NCBI RefSeq assembly: GCF_020615385.1 | Contig: NZ_JAJAVB010000002.1 | Location: 422,265-486,264 of the forward strand | DNA length: 64,000 nucleotides | Reading direction: 5' to 3' | Origin: Jiella soli | GTDB taxonomy: Bacteria; Pseudomonadota; Alphaproteobacteria; Rhizobiales; Rhizobiaceae | In this document: in pieces, positions 36,354 to 45,206 of the stretch | Numbering within the stretch: the first letter of the stretch is position 1 | Layout: each line of letters begins with the position of its first letter | Notes under the pieces: model-generated | What the model saw: only the letters and a program-made list of their open reading frames with translations | Database searches by the model: none | Told to the model about the DNA's origin: nothing | Program-made: the position numbers and the translations under genes

Positions 36354-38084
36354 TCAGAAGATGTCGGGCTCGCCGGCCGCTTCGCCGAAGCCGCGCTCGA
36401 GGAAATCGAAGTCGCAGCCCTTGTCGGCCTGGGTGACGTGGCGCGAGAACATCCAGCCCCAGCCGCGCTGGAACCGTGGCTCGGGAGGCGTCCACGCCGC
36501 CTTGCGCCGTTCGAGTTCGGCCTCGTCGACGAGCATGTCGAGCCGGCGGTTCGGCAGGTCGAGCCGGACCGTGTCGCCGTTCTTCAGAAGCGCCAGCGGC
36601 CCGCCGACGAACGATTCCGGCGCGACATGAAGGACGCAGGCGCCGTAGGACGTGCCGGACATGCGCGCGTCCGAGATCCGCAACATATCCCTGATGCCCT
36701 TTTTGATCAGCGCCTTGGGGATCGGCAGCATGCCCCATTCGGGAAAGCCCGGACCGCCCAGCGGACCGGCATTCCGCAGCACCATGACATGGTCCGGCGT
36801 GACGTCGAGGCTTTCGTCGTCGACCGCCTTCTTCATCTCCGGATAGCTGTCGAAGACCAGCGCCGGACCTTCATGGACGTGGAACTTCCGGTCGCAGGCC
36901 GCCGGCTTGATGACCGCGCCGTCCGGGCAGAGATTGCCGCGCAGGAGGGCGAGCGAACCTTCCTTGTAGACCGGGTTCGACAGCGGCCGGATGACATCCT
37001 CGTTGTAGACCTCGGCGCCGTCGATGTTCTCGGCAAGCGTCCGGCCGTTGACGGTCAGGACCGAGGTGTCGAGCATTGCCTCCATCCGCTTCATCAGCGC
37101 GCGCAGACCGCCCGCATAGAAGAAGTCCTCCATCAGATAACCCTTGCCCGACGGGCGGACATTGGCGATCAGCGGGGTCGTGCGGCCGAGCGCGTCGAGA
37201 TGATCGAGCGTCAGGTCGACGCCGGCGCGGCGCGCCATTGCAATGAGGTGGACGACGGCATTGGTCGAGCAGCCGGTCGCCATCGCGACCTTGGCGGCGT
37301 TATGGAAGGCGGCTTCCGTGGCGATCATGTCCGGCGTCACGCCTTCCCAGACCATATCGACGATCCGCCGGCCGCAATCGGTCGCCATACGGTGGTGGCC
37401 GCTGTCGACCGCCGGGATCGAGGAGGCTCCCGGCAGCGTGAAGCCGAGAGCATCGACGATCGACATCATGGTCGCGGCGGTGCCCATGGTCATGCAGGTG
37501 CCATGCGAGCGCGCGATGCCGCCCTGGACGCCGAGCCATTCGGCGTCGGTGACATTGCCGGCGCGGCGCTCGTCCCAGTATTTCCACGCGTCTGATCCGG
37601 AGCCGAGGACGCGGCCGGCATAATGGCCGCTGAGCATCGGACCGGCGGGAAGATAGACCGTCGGCACGCCCGCCGTGATGGCGCCCATCATCAGGCCGGG
37701 CGTCGTCTTGTCGCAACCGCCCATCAGGACGACGCCGTCCAGCGGATGCGAGCGGATCATCTCCTCGGTCTCAATCGCGAGGAGGTTGCGGTAGAGCATG
37801 GAAGTCGGCTTGGTGAAGCTCTCGTCGACCGAGAGCGCCGGCATTTCCACCGCGAACCCGCCGGCCGCGAGCACCCCGCGGCGGACATTCTCCACCCGCT
37901 CGGGGAAATGGCCGTGGCAGGAGTTGAGCTCCGACCAGGTCGAGAGGATGCCGATGACCGGCTTGCCCAGGAAGTCCTCTTCCGAATAGCCGAGCTGCAT
38001 CATCCGCGAGCGGTGGCCGAAGCTGCGCAGATCGTCCGGCGCGAACCACCGGGCGGAACGCAATTGGTCATATGTCTTGGTCAT
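36354..38084 (-). CDS. IlvD/Edd-family sugar-acid dehydratase (L-arabinonate dehydratase-like)
   Basis: A 576-aa Fe-S dehydratase that removes water from an aldonic acid to give a 2-keto-3-deoxy acid. Cluster cysteines are at 56 (NSCHGHF), 124 (GGCDKTTPG) and 197 (SHGTCMTMG). The catalytic serine is in DARMSGT (Ser476). This spacing follows the [2Fe-2S] L-arabinonate/D-xylonate dehydratases of rhizobia rather than the [4Fe-4S] 6-phosphogluconate enzymes. The gene starts 5 bases after a 54-aa membrane-peptide gene of the TRAP operon. Likely substrate: a pentonate or hexonate imported by that transporter; the exact sugar acid is not determined. Confidence 0.9.
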   Translation of the reverse strand: MTKTYDQLRSARWFAPDDLRSFGHRSRMMQLGYSEEDFLGKPVIGILSTWSELNSCHGHFPERVENVRRGVLAAGGFAVEMPALSVDESFTKPTSMLYRNLLAIETEEMIRSHPLDGVVLMGGCDKTTPGLMMGAITAGVPTVYLPAGPMLSGHYAGRVLGSGSDAWKYWDERRAGNVTDAEWLGVQGGIARSHGTCMTMGTAATMMSIVDALGFTLPGASSIPAVDSGHHRMATDCGRRIVDMVWEGVTPDMIATEAAFHNAAKVAMATGCSTNAVVHLIAMARRAGVDLTLDHLDALGRTTPLIANVRPSGKGYLMEDFFYAGGLRALMKRMEAMLDTSVLTVNGRTLAENIDGAEVYNEDVIRPLSNPVYKEGSLALLRGNLCPDGAVIKPAACDRKFHVHEGPALVFDSYPEMKKAVDDESLDVTPDHVMVLRNAGPLGGPGFPEWGMLPIPKALIKKGIRDMLRISDARMSGTSYGACVLHVAPESFVGGPLALLKNGDTVRLDLPNRRLDMLVDEAELERRKAAWTPPEPRFQRGWGWMFSRHVTQADKGCDFDFLERGFGEAAGEPDIF

Positions 38085-38088
38085 GGTC

Positions 38089-38253
38089 CTATCCGGTGAC
38101 GGTGAAGATCATCCAGGTGACGAGCGCCACGAAGACGAGGCCGACGACCTCCGGCCAATTGCCGAAATCGATGTCGTCGGCGGCTTCCTCGGCCTCGAAG
38201 GCCTCGGGATCGGTGCCCTCGCCCTCGTCGCGCTCTTGAGACAGTCCGGACAT
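38089..38253 (-). CDS. 54-aa single-helix membrane peptide in the TRAP operon
   Basis: A short gene exactly filling the space between dctM (stop at 38255) and the dehydratase (start at 38084). GGAGG stands 5 bases before the ATG. The first 30 residues are strongly acidic (from SQERDEGEGTDPEAFEAEEA onward). Residues 33-54 form one hydrophobic helix with the segment PEVVGLVFVALVTWMIFTVTG. It would sit in the inner membrane with one flank acidic. No family was recognised. Tight packing on both sides and a good ribosome-binding site support it as real; an accessory role for the TRAP transporter is inference. Confidence 0.75.
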   Translation of the reverse strand: MSGLSQERDEGEGTDPEAFEAEEAADDIDFGNWPEVVGLVFVALVTWMIFTVTG

Positions 38254-38254
38254 C

Positions 38255-39574
38255 TCAGCCTCCATTCAGTACCGAGGGGAGCCACAGGGCGATCTGGGGA
38301 AAGAACAGGACGAGGAACAGCCCGATCGCCTGCAGCGCGATGAACGGCAGCACCGCCGCAAAGATCTCCTGCAGTTCGATGTCCTTGGTCACCGACTTCA
38401 GGAAGAAGCAGGCGGGACCAAAGGGCGGCGACAGGTAGTAGATCTGGATGTTCATAGCGAAGAGCACGCCGAACCAGACCGGGTCGAAGCCGAGATCGGA
38501 CACCACCGGTGCGAAGATCGGCACAGTGATGAACAGGATTGCGATCCACTCCAGGAAGGTGCCGAGCACCATGACGATCAGCATCATGACGACGATCACC
38601 ATGATCGGCGCGATGTGCAGCGACGTCAGCAGTTCGCGCAGGAAGTCGCCGCCGCCGATCCGGTTGTAGATGCCGATCAGCGAGACCGAGCCCAGCACCA
38701 GCCAGATGATCGAGCCGACGGTGAGAACCGTCTGGCGCATGGCGTCGCGCACCATCGGCCAGTTCAGCTCCCGGCGCACCCCGGCGACGACGAGCGCGCC
38801 GACCGCGCCGATCGCGGCGGCCTCGGTGACGGTCGCGATGCCCGAATAGATGACGCCGAGAACCGCGACGATCAGGATCGCGGGCAGGATCGCGCCCTTC
38901 AGGAAGGTCAGGCGTTGGAAGAACGGCAGACCGGTCTCGGGAATGTCGTAGATCGGCGCCATCGCGGGATTGAGGCGCACGCGGACGAGGATGTAGGCGA
39001 TGAAGAGGGCCGCGAGCAAACAGCCCGGCACCGCCGAGGCGGCGAAGAGCTGGGTGATCGAGACCTGCGCGGCGAGGCCGTAGATGATCAGCACCACCGA
39101 GGGCGGGATCAGCGTCGCCAGCGCTCCGGCGGCGCAGATGATGCCGATCGAGAGCTTGCGGTCGTAGCCGAGGCGCAACATCTGCGGCAGTGCGATGAGG
39201 CCGAGCATGACGATTTCGCCGCCCATGATGCCGCTCATCGCGGCGAGCAGCACGGCGACGACGGTCGTCTGCACGGCAACGGACCCGCGGAATCGCCCGC
39301 CCATGATCGCCATGGATTCGAACAGCGTCCGCGCCACGCCTGATCTCTCGAGCACATTCGCCATGAAGACGAAGAAGGGCACTGCGATCAGCTCGTATTT
39401 GTGCAGGACCTCTGTGACGTTGGCCGAGACCAGGAAGAAGCCGGCGCGCTCGCCGAAATAGAGGATCGCCGTCCCGAGCGAGACGGCCAACGTCGTGATG
39501 CCGAGCGGTATGCCCAGCGCCATCAGCGCCAGCAGCGACGCGACGATCAGGATGGTGATGTATTCAATGCCCAT
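38255..39574 (-). CDS. TRAP transporter large permease DctM
   Basis: A 439-aa, roughly 12-helix TRAP large subunit, full length for the family. Hallmarks are VPFFVFMANVLERSGVA, the GGEIVMLGLIALPQM region, IPPSVVLIIYG, TEAAAIGAVGALVV and the late FGVLFAMNIQIYYLSPPFGP. It overlaps the dctQ stop region by 11 bases. With DctQ and DctP it forms a sodium-driven importer for an acidic solute; the dehydratase next door points to a sugar acid. Confidence 0.94.
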   Translation of the reverse strand: MGIEYITILIVASLLALMALGIPLGITTLAVSLGTAILYFGERAGFFLVSANVTEVLHKYELIAVPFFVFMANVLERSGVARTLFESMAIMGGRFRGSVAVQTTVVAVLLAAMSGIMGGEIVMLGLIALPQMLRLGYDRKLSIGIICAAGALATLIPPSVVLIIYGLAAQVSITQLFAASAVPGCLLAALFIAYILVRVRLNPAMAPIYDIPETGLPFFQRLTFLKGAILPAILIVAVLGVIYSGIATVTEAAAIGAVGALVVAGVRRELNWPMVRDAMRQTVLTVGSIIWLVLGSVSLIGIYNRIGGGDFLRELLTSLHIAPIMVIVVMMLIVMVLGTFLEWIAILFITVPIFAPVVSDLGFDPVWFGVLFAMNIQIYYLSPPFGPACFFLKSVTKDIELQEIFAAVLPFIALQAIGLFLVLFFPQIALWLPSVLNGG

Positions 39575-40085
39575 CGGCCGCAGCCTTCTCGGTGCCCTGG
39601 AACCAGCGGATCAGGTTCGCCAGAAGCTGGAGGACGTAGAGGACGCAGCCGATCACGAGGACCACCTTGAGATAGCTCGGCTGGATGGAGTTGAGCGCGG
39701 TGCCGGAATATTCCGGCCGCTCGATCACCCGCAGCGCCGGCCCCCACAGGGCGGCCACCAGCGTGCCGACCGCAAGGATCGACACGATGATCTGCATGAG
39801 CCGGAAATACCGCCAGACCTTCGGGCCGACGACGAGTTCCAGCATGGTGATGGCGATGTGGCGGTTGCGCTCGGTGACGTAGCCGACCGACATCACCCAG
39901 GCCGTGGCGCAGAGCGCCATCGTCACCTCGATCGACCAGCTGGTCGGGTGATCGAAGCCGTAGCGCATGACGACTTCGAGCGCGGAGAAGCCGATGCAGG
40001 CGAAGAACATGGCGGAGCAGGCATGGCCGACGAACACGCTGACGCGGTCCGTCGCTGCGGCATAGCGGGCGAAGAAGCGTCCCAT
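39564..40085 (-). CDS. TRAP transporter small permease DctQ
   Basis: A 173-aa, four-helix small membrane subunit. Typical features are the FSALEVVMRYGFDHPTSWSIEV stretch and a C-terminal helix ending LLANLIRWFQG. The start is placed at the ATG at 40085 (MGRFFARYAAATDR), preceded by AAGGAT, rather than 66 bases upstream where there is no family similarity. It lies between dctP and dctM, the standard order. Confidence 0.92.
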   Translation of the reverse strand: MGRFFARYAAATDRVSVFVGHACSAMFFACIGFSALEVVMRYGFDHPTSWSIEVTMALCATAWVMSVGYVTERNRHIAITMLELVVGPKVWRYFRLMQIIVSILAVGTLVAALWGPALRVIERPEYSGTALNSIQPSYLKVVLVIGCVLYVLQLLANLIRWFQGTEKAAADGH

Positions 40086-40152
40086 GAGATCCTCGAAGGA
40101 TGACGAGATGGCGGGGCGGCCGGCCCCCCAGCGGAGCCGGCCGAACGTCACG

Positions 40153-41175
40153 TCAATCCATGAGGCCGATGGTCTTCATGTAGGCGAGGTTGGCGTCGAG
40201 GGCCTCCTGCGCGAGCTCGCTCTTCTTGGCGAAATTCTCCCATTCGCCGCGCGCCACCTTGCGCATCTGGTCGCGGTCCGCCTGCGGCCAGTCGATCACA
40301 TGGACCTTGCCGCCCGCCGCGTCCTTCTCGGCCAGCTTCTCGTCCTGTTCGTGGACGACCTTGGTCAGGTCCGCCATCGCAGAATAGAACCAGTCGCGCA
40401 GCGCCGTCTGGTCCTCCGGCTTGAGGTCGTTCCAGGCGTCCTTGTTGAGGGTCAACTCCATCGACGGCATGGAGTGGATGCCGGGATAGAGCGGATAGGG
40501 CGCGACGTCATTGAGGCCGGTCGCGGCGTTGTTGACATAGGCTGAGGCGTCGGCGGCATCAACGATGCCCTTTTCCAGCGCGCCATAGACTTCCGAGAAC
40601 GGAATCGACACCGGGCTCGCGCCGGCGGCGGCGAAAACGGCCGAGGCGAGACCCTCCGGCGAGCGGATCTTCTTGCCCTTCAGATCCGCGAAATGCTCGA
40701 TTGGCACGCGGGCCGGCAGCGCCTCGCGGCTGTAGGGACCGCAGCCGATCAACTGCACCTGACCGTCGGCGATCTCGTCCAGCGCCTTCTGCCAGATCTT
40801 CTCGCCCGGCCCGTCCTTGCAGAAGCCAAGCATCTGCTCGGGCTTGTCATAGCCGGAGATCAGGTCGCCGAGGATCGCGAAGGCCGGCTCCTGGCCGGAG
40901 AAATAGTTCACCGAGGTCCAGTCGCCGTCGAGGACGCCCATCGAGACCGCCTGCGGCGTCTCCTTCGACGGGACGACCGAGCCCGACGGCGTCAGATTGA
41001 TCTCGACCCGGCCGTCGGTCATCTCCTTGATCTTCGGCAGCCAGGTCTTGGTCAGATACTCGGTCGAGAAGTCCCCCGCATTGAACGAGGTCTGGATCGT
41101 GTAGGTCTTCGCCACGGCCGGAGCCGTGAGTGCGGTCGCGACGGCGCAGGCGAGCGCCAGCATTTTGATACGCAT
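40153..41175 (-). CDS. TRAP transporter substrate-binding protein DctP
   Basis: A 340-aa periplasmic binding protein. Signal peptide 1-22 (ending AVA) and the mature start KTYTIQTSFNAGDFSTEYL. The family-defining arginine lies in the central GKKIRSPEGLASAVF segment, and FSEVYGALEKGIVDAADAS is typical. GGGAGGA precedes the ATG at 41175. First gene of the operon, divergent from gntR. The ligand is probably an aldonate-type acid; this is inferred from the neighbouring dehydratase. Confidence 0.93.
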   Translation of the reverse strand: MRIKMLALACAVATALTAPAVAKTYTIQTSFNAGDFSTEYLTKTWLPKIKEMTDGRVEINLTPSGSVVPSKETPQAVSMGVLDGDWTSVNYFSGQEPAFAILGDLISGYDKPEQMLGFCKDGPGEKIWQKALDEIADGQVQLIGCGPYSREALPARVPIEHFADLKGKKIRSPEGLASAVFAAAGASPVSIPFSEVYGALEKGIVDAADASAYVNNAATGLNDVAPYPLYPGIHSMPSMELTLNKDAWNDLKPEDQTALRDWFYSAMADLTKVVHEQDEKLAEKDAAGGKVHVIDWPQADRDQMRKVARGEWENFAKKSELAQEALDANLAYMKTIGLMD

Positions 41176-41226
41176 GAATGTCCTCCCATCGGTCGTCTCG
41201 GCTCGTCGCCGGACAACAGAAGCACT

Positions 41227-41234
41227 AATATATT
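41227..41234. promoter_or_regulatory. AT-rich palindrome in the dctP/gntR intergenic region
   Basis: AATATATT is an 8-base palindrome midway between the divergent starts, standing out in GC-rich DNA. It could be part of a GntR operator or a -10 region. Weak evidence; no second copy was found. Confidence 0.25.
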
Positions 41235-41298
41235 TGTTGGCTGACGGCAACCTCTGCTAGGACTCCGTCGAACGCCCGCTAACGAGAGCCGCTCCGGC

Positions 41299-42015
41299 AT
41301 GAAACCGCATCAGGTCCCAACCGACGTCTCCGACCTCGACCTGTCACTGGAATTCGATCGACGGCCGCTGGCCTCACAGGGCATCTACGGCTCGCTCAGA
41401 CGACGCATCGTCGATCTGGCGCTAAGGCCGGGAGAACTCCTGTCGCGCGCCACCCTCGCCAAGGAGTACGGCGTCAGCCAGACTCCGGTGCGCGATGCCT
41501 TCTTCCGTCTGGAGCGCGAGGGATTGGTCGAGATCTTTCCGCAGTCGCGAAGCCTCGTCGCGAAGATCAATCTGGCGCACGCCCGCGAGACACAGTTCCT
41601 GCGGGTGGCGCTCGAAATCGAGGTCGCAAAGCTCCTCATCCAGGCGCGCGATCCGGCGAAGACCGCCCTCGCCCGGCATGTGCTGCAACTTCAGACCCGC
41701 GCACTCGACGAGGGACGCCTGGAGCGGTTCGCGGTGCTGGACCGCCACTTCCACCTGTCCCTCTGCGATGCGGCGGGATATCCGGATTTGTGGCACATGA
41801 TCTCGGAACGGTCCGGGCATATCGACCGCCTGCGCGCGCTCAACCTTCCCGATCCCGGCAAGGCGAACGCCATCATCGCCGCGCATACCGACATCCTCGA
41901 TGCGATCGATGCGGGTGATGCGGTGGCTTGCGAGGCGGCGGTGCGCACGCACCTGTCGGGCACGCTCAGCGCGGTGCCGGCGATCAAAGAGCGGTTCCCG
42001 CAATATTTCGACTGA
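41299..42015 (+). CDS. GntR-family regulator (FadR/FCD subfamily)
   Basis: A 238-aa regulator. The winged helix-turn-helix is at about 25-90 (PGELLSRATLAKEYGVSQTPVRDAFFRLEREGLV, cited in parts). The C-terminal FCD effector domain carries likely metal-binding histidines in DRHFHLSLCDAAGY and AAHTDILDAI. It is divergent from the TRAP/dehydratase operon, which it most likely represses until a sugar acid or its product binds. Confidence 0.92.
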   Translation: MKPHQVPTDVSDLDLSLEFDRRPLASQGIYGSLRRRIVDLALRPGELLSRATLAKEYGVSQTPVRDAFFRLEREGLVEIFPQSRSLVAKINLAHARETQFLRVALEIEVAKLLIQARDPAKTALARHVLQLQTRALDEGRLERFAVLDRHFHLSLCDAAGYPDLWHMISERSGHIDRLRALNLPDPGKANAIIAAHTDILDAIDAGDAVACEAAVRTHLSGTLSAVPAIKERFPQYFD

Positions 42016-42318
42016 CAATGCCACCCGCACGGCGCGGGGCGGCGGAGCCCGTCGCCCGCGAAACTGCCGTCTGTGATCCGCCCTCCCGGATCGCCTCCGG
42101 GTATAACGATCGCCCCGTTCTCCCCGGGCCGCTTCTTCCGCCGCTCGTGCCGCGGCCAGCCGCACCGGCATCCTGACAGCGAAGACGGCTTATCCAGCCG
42201 GGGCTGCGTGGGCCGAGTGGCAGCGTCTTCGCCGCAGGAAGTGAGGGGGTGTCTCCCGCGCTTGCCTCCGCGGCTCCGGGGGCCGCTGATCCGGTCCCCG
42301 TCGCGTGGTCGTGTCAGG
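42016..42318. other. Convergent intergenic gap with a long inverted repeat
   Basis: A 303-base gap between gntR and the sugar ABC ATPase gene with no supported gene. GCGAAGACG at 42179-42187 is repeated inverted at 42224-42232 around a 36-base loop that itself holds AGCC...GGCT. This could be a transcript-end structure or chance. Nothing else was recognised. Confidence 0.35.
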
Positions 42319-43059
42319 TCAGAGGGTCGCGCCCATCATCATCCGCACGATCTCCTCGTCGCTGGTCTCCGACGGACGGCGCTCGCCGGCGACTTTGCCG
42401 CGGGCGAGGACGACGATCCGATCGGCTGCGGCGAAAATGTCGGGCAGGTTGTGCGAGATCAGGATGATCCCGACGCCCTTCGATTTCAGCCGCTCGATCA
42501 GCGCCATCACCTGGCGCTGCTCGGGCACGCCCAGCGCGGCGGTCGGCTCGTCCATGATCACCAGCCGTGCCTGCCAGTGGACGGCCCTGGCGATGGCGAT
42601 CGCCTGCCTCTGGCCACCGGAGAGCTCGCGCACCGGGGCGCTCGGGTCGGGGATGACGATGCCGAGGCCCTTTAAGACCTCGATCGCGCTGTTGCGCATC
42701 GCCGCCCGGTCGAGGAAGCTGAGGCCCAGGATCCGGCGGGTCTTCTCCCGTCCGAGATAGAGGTTGAGCCCGGGGTCGAGATTGTCCGCCAGTGCGAGAT
42801 CCTGATAGATCGTCTCGATACCCGCGGACCGGACGGCCTCCGGCGGCTTGCCGGTCAGACGCTGGCCGTCGAACTGAACGTCTCCCGACGTTGGCGTATA
42901 GACGCCGGAGATCATCTTGATGACGGTCGATTTGCCGGCGCCATTGTCGCCCGCGATCACGACGCATTCGCCTTCATGGACCGCGAAGGAGACGTCCGAA
43001 ACGGCTTCGTTGCCGCCGAAGCGCTTCTTGAGGTGCCTTGCCTCGAGCAGAACCGTCAT
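42319..43059 (-). CDS. Sugar ABC transporter ATP-binding protein (single domain)
   Basis: A 246-aa ATPase of the CUT2 (ribose/xylose) family. Walker A GDNGAGKST, signature LSGGQRQAIAIARAVH and Walker B LVIMDEPTAALG are present, with the GVPEQRQV extension typical of RbsA/XylG. Unlike E. coli RbsA (two tandem ATPase domains, about 500 aa) only one domain is present, so it should work as a homodimer. The frame is open far upstream through the permease gene, but the ATG at 43059 overlaps the permease stop as ATGA and is clearly the start. Confidence 0.93.
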   Translation of the reverse strand: MTVLLEARHLKKRFGGNEAVSDVSFAVHEGECVVIAGDNGAGKSTVIKMISGVYTPTSGDVQFDGQRLTGKPPEAVRSAGIETIYQDLALADNLDPGLNLYLGREKTRRILGLSFLDRAAMRNSAIEVLKGLGIVIPDPSAPVRELSGGQRQAIAIARAVHWQARLVIMDEPTAALGVPEQRQVMALIERLKSKGVGIILISHNLPDIFAAADRIVVLARGKVAGERRPSETSDEEIVRMMMGATL

Positions 43060-44054
43060 GATCGCGCTCCCGTCAGCCGGTCCCGTGACTGGTCGACGAC
43101 CACGGCGACGATGATCACCAGGCCGACCGCGACGAACTGCCAGTAGGGCGGCAAGCCGCTGAAGACGAGGCCGAACTGGATCACGGCGATGATGAAGGCG
43201 CCGATCACCGTGCCGGTCACGGTGCCCTGTCCACCGGTCAGCGAAGCGCCGCCGATGAACACCGCCGCGACGGCGTAGAGCAGGATCGGCTCGCCGGCGT
43301 TGGCGGCGCCGGCCGAAAACCGCATCGTATAGATTAGCCCGCCGATGCCGGCGGTGATCGCCGACAGGACGAACAGCGCCACCAGCTGCTTCTCGACGTT
43401 GACGCCGGCCCGCTCGACCGAGGCCCGGTTGGCGCCGAGCGCATAGGTGTGGACGCCGAACTTGGTGTAGCTCAGAAGATAGTGGCAGATAACGGCAAGG
43501 ACCGCCGCCACCAGGACTGGGATGGGTACTCCGAGGACTATCCCATTGCCGATGGAGCGGGCCTCCTCGCTGCGGATCGACACGGTCGCACCGCCTGCGA
43601 TGATCAGCGCCGCGCCGCGCGCGATGCCGTAGGTGCCGAGTGTGCCGATGAAGCTCGGCACGTTGATGAAGGCGACGAGCCAGCCATTGATCAATCCGAC
43701 GATCACTGCGGCGAGAAGACCGACGACGAGGCCGATGATCACCGCGAGCCAGCCCGCGTCCGCCCCGATGAAGCGTACGACCAGCGCCATGGCGACGGCC
43801 GCAAAGCCGGTCGAGAAGGCGATGGAGAGGTCGATATGGCCGGCCACGATGACCAGCGTGAGACCGAGCGCCAGAAGCAGGATCTGCGATGCCGCCACGG
43901 CGATCGACTGGATCGAGTAGAGGTGGAACAGGAATGTGCTTCCTGTTTCCACCCGCGCATAGATTTCGAAGAAGCCGAGGATGAGGATGAGAAACAACCA
44001 CGACCAAGCGGCGAGGAGGGACTTCAAAATTGAAGTCCCGTTCTTTTCCGACAT
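43056..44054 (-). CDS. Sugar ABC transporter permease (RbsC-like)
   Basis: A 332-aa CUT2 permease with about nine or ten hydrophobic helices. The segments GLTLVIVAGHIDLSIAFSTGFAAV, GLINGWLVAFINVPSFIGTLGT and ALGANRASVERAGVNVEKQ are family hallmarks. It follows the binding-protein gene after 11 bases and overlaps the ATPase gene by 4. Confidence 0.94.
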   Translation of the reverse strand: MSEKNGTSILKSLLAAWSWLFLILILGFFEIYARVETGSTFLFHLYSIQSIAVAASQILLLALGLTLVIVAGHIDLSIAFSTGFAAVAMALVVRFIGADAGWLAVIIGLVVGLLAAVIVGLINGWLVAFINVPSFIGTLGTYGIARGAALIIAGGATVSIRSEEARSIGNGIVLGVPIPVLVAAVLAVICHYLLSYTKFGVHTYALGANRASVERAGVNVEKQLVALFVLSAITAGIGGLIYTMRFSAGAANAGEPILLYAVAAVFIGGASLTGGQGTVTGTVIGAFIIAVIQFGLVFSGLPPYWQFVAVGLVIIVAVVVDQSRDRLTGARS

Positions 44055-44065
44055 TACTGTCTGCC

Positions 44066-45043
44066 TTACTCGGAGTAGATGAACTTCTTGATGTTCTCGT
44101 CCTCGACGTTGTTCTTGTCGATGACGGTGAAGCCGGTTCCGATCGTAGTGGGCACCGATTGGCCGGTCAGCGCGGCATAAGCCGTCATCACGCCGTAATA
44201 GCCGATTTCCGCCGGATGCTGGGCGATCGCGGCGTCGACGAGACCCGACGAGATGTTGTCGACGATGCTCCTCGGCGCGTCGAAGGCGATCACGGTCACG
44301 TCGTCCTGCTTGCTGGCGCTGGCGACACCATTGCCGGCGCCGATGGCGGAGAAGAGGTTCGCGCCGAACACCCCTGAAATGTCGGGATTGCGCGCGAGCA
44401 CCGCCTGGAACTGCGAGGCAGCGAGCGACGCGTCGTTCTCGTTGTATTGCGTATCGAGCACCTCAACGTCCGGATGGTTCTCGGCCATCTCCTGCTTGAA
44501 GCCCTGCTCGCGCTGGTCCGTCGTGGAAATGCCCGGCCGGACGTTGGAGACGTAGACCTTGCCCTTGCCGCCGATCTTGTCGGCCATGAAGCGCGCGGCC
44601 ATCCGACCGCCTTCGAGATTGTCGGAGGCGATATAGGAAAGCGGGAAGTCGGCGTCGCCGGAGCCGGTCTGATACTTGCCGTTGCCGACATAGGTATCCA
44701 CGGTGACGACCGGAATGCCGGCCTGATTGGCGCGCCGCAGCGGCTCGATCATCTGCGTGCTGTCGGTCGGCGCGATCAGGATCGCGTCGGGCTGGCGGGC
44801 GATCACCGCATCGAGGACCGGCGTCTGCAGGACCGGATCGAATTCCTCCGCGCCCTGGAAGTCGACGGTGATGCCGAGGGCTTCGGCGGCGGCCTGGGCG
44901 CCGCGATTCATGGTGATGTAGAAGGCGTCGGTCGTCAGCCCGGGGACGAGCGTGATCTTGAAGTCCTTCTTCTCCTGAGCCTGCGCCATGCCGGCCAAGC
45001 CCATCGCCGCCACGAGAACGGTCGACCTGATGAGATTCCGCAT
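44066..45043 (-). CDS. Sugar ABC transporter substrate-binding protein (RbsB-like)
   Basis: A 325-aa periplasmic binding protein of the LacI-related Peripla_BP_4 type. Signal peptide 1-22 (ending AQA), then FKITLVPGLTTDAFYITMNRGAQ and later PDAILIAPTDSTQMIEPLRRA, the ribose-binding-protein pattern. It is the first gene of the ABC operon and divergent from sorC-type regulator DNA. The ligand, probably a pentose, ketose or polyol, is not readable from the sequence. Confidence 0.93.
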   Translation of the reverse strand: MRNLIRSTVLVAAMGLAGMAQAQEKKDFKITLVPGLTTDAFYITMNRGAQAAAEALGITVDFQGAEEFDPVLQTPVLDAVIARQPDAILIAPTDSTQMIEPLRRANQAGIPVVTVDTYVGNGKYQTGSGDADFPLSYIASDNLEGGRMAARFMADKIGGKGKVYVSNVRPGISTTDQREQGFKQEMAENHPDVEVLDTQYNENDASLAASQFQAVLARNPDISGVFGANLFSAIGAGNGVASASKQDDVTVIAFDAPRSIVDNISSGLVDAAIAQHPAEIGYYGVMTAYAALTGQSVPTTIGTGFTVIDKNNVEDENIKKFIYSE

Positions 45044-45181
45044 ACTGAATGCCTCCCTGTGAAAAAAACGGCTCCTCCAAGCCGCCGTGACGCCCGATCG
45101 CGTCGACCGTCACGGGTCAGACACCGGTCCGACGTTCGGAGATTGCCTCGCCGCGCCTTCTGGCGCAAGAATTAAATCACA

Positions 45182-45193
45182 GAAATTAATTTC
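45182..45193. promoter_or_regulatory. Perfect palindrome GAAATTAATTTC before the SorC-type gene
   Basis: A 12-base perfect palindrome 13 bases before the GTG start and just ahead of its ribosome-binding site, in the divergent rbsB/regulator region. A related GAAAT-N3-TTTC sequence occurs after the regulator gene, upstream of the aldolase. A candidate operator of the SorC-type protein. Confidence 0.45.
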
Positions 45194-45206
45194 AGGAGAA
45201 ATCGGA

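Noticed and set aside
36136-36630. Plus-strand frames opposite the RraA-like and dehydratase genes
   Set aside because: Antisense shadows without start signals or similarity.
42319-44007. Possible permease-ATPase fusion in the sugar ABC operon
   Set aside because: The upstream half is the wrong frame of the permease gene; the true ATPase start is at 43059.
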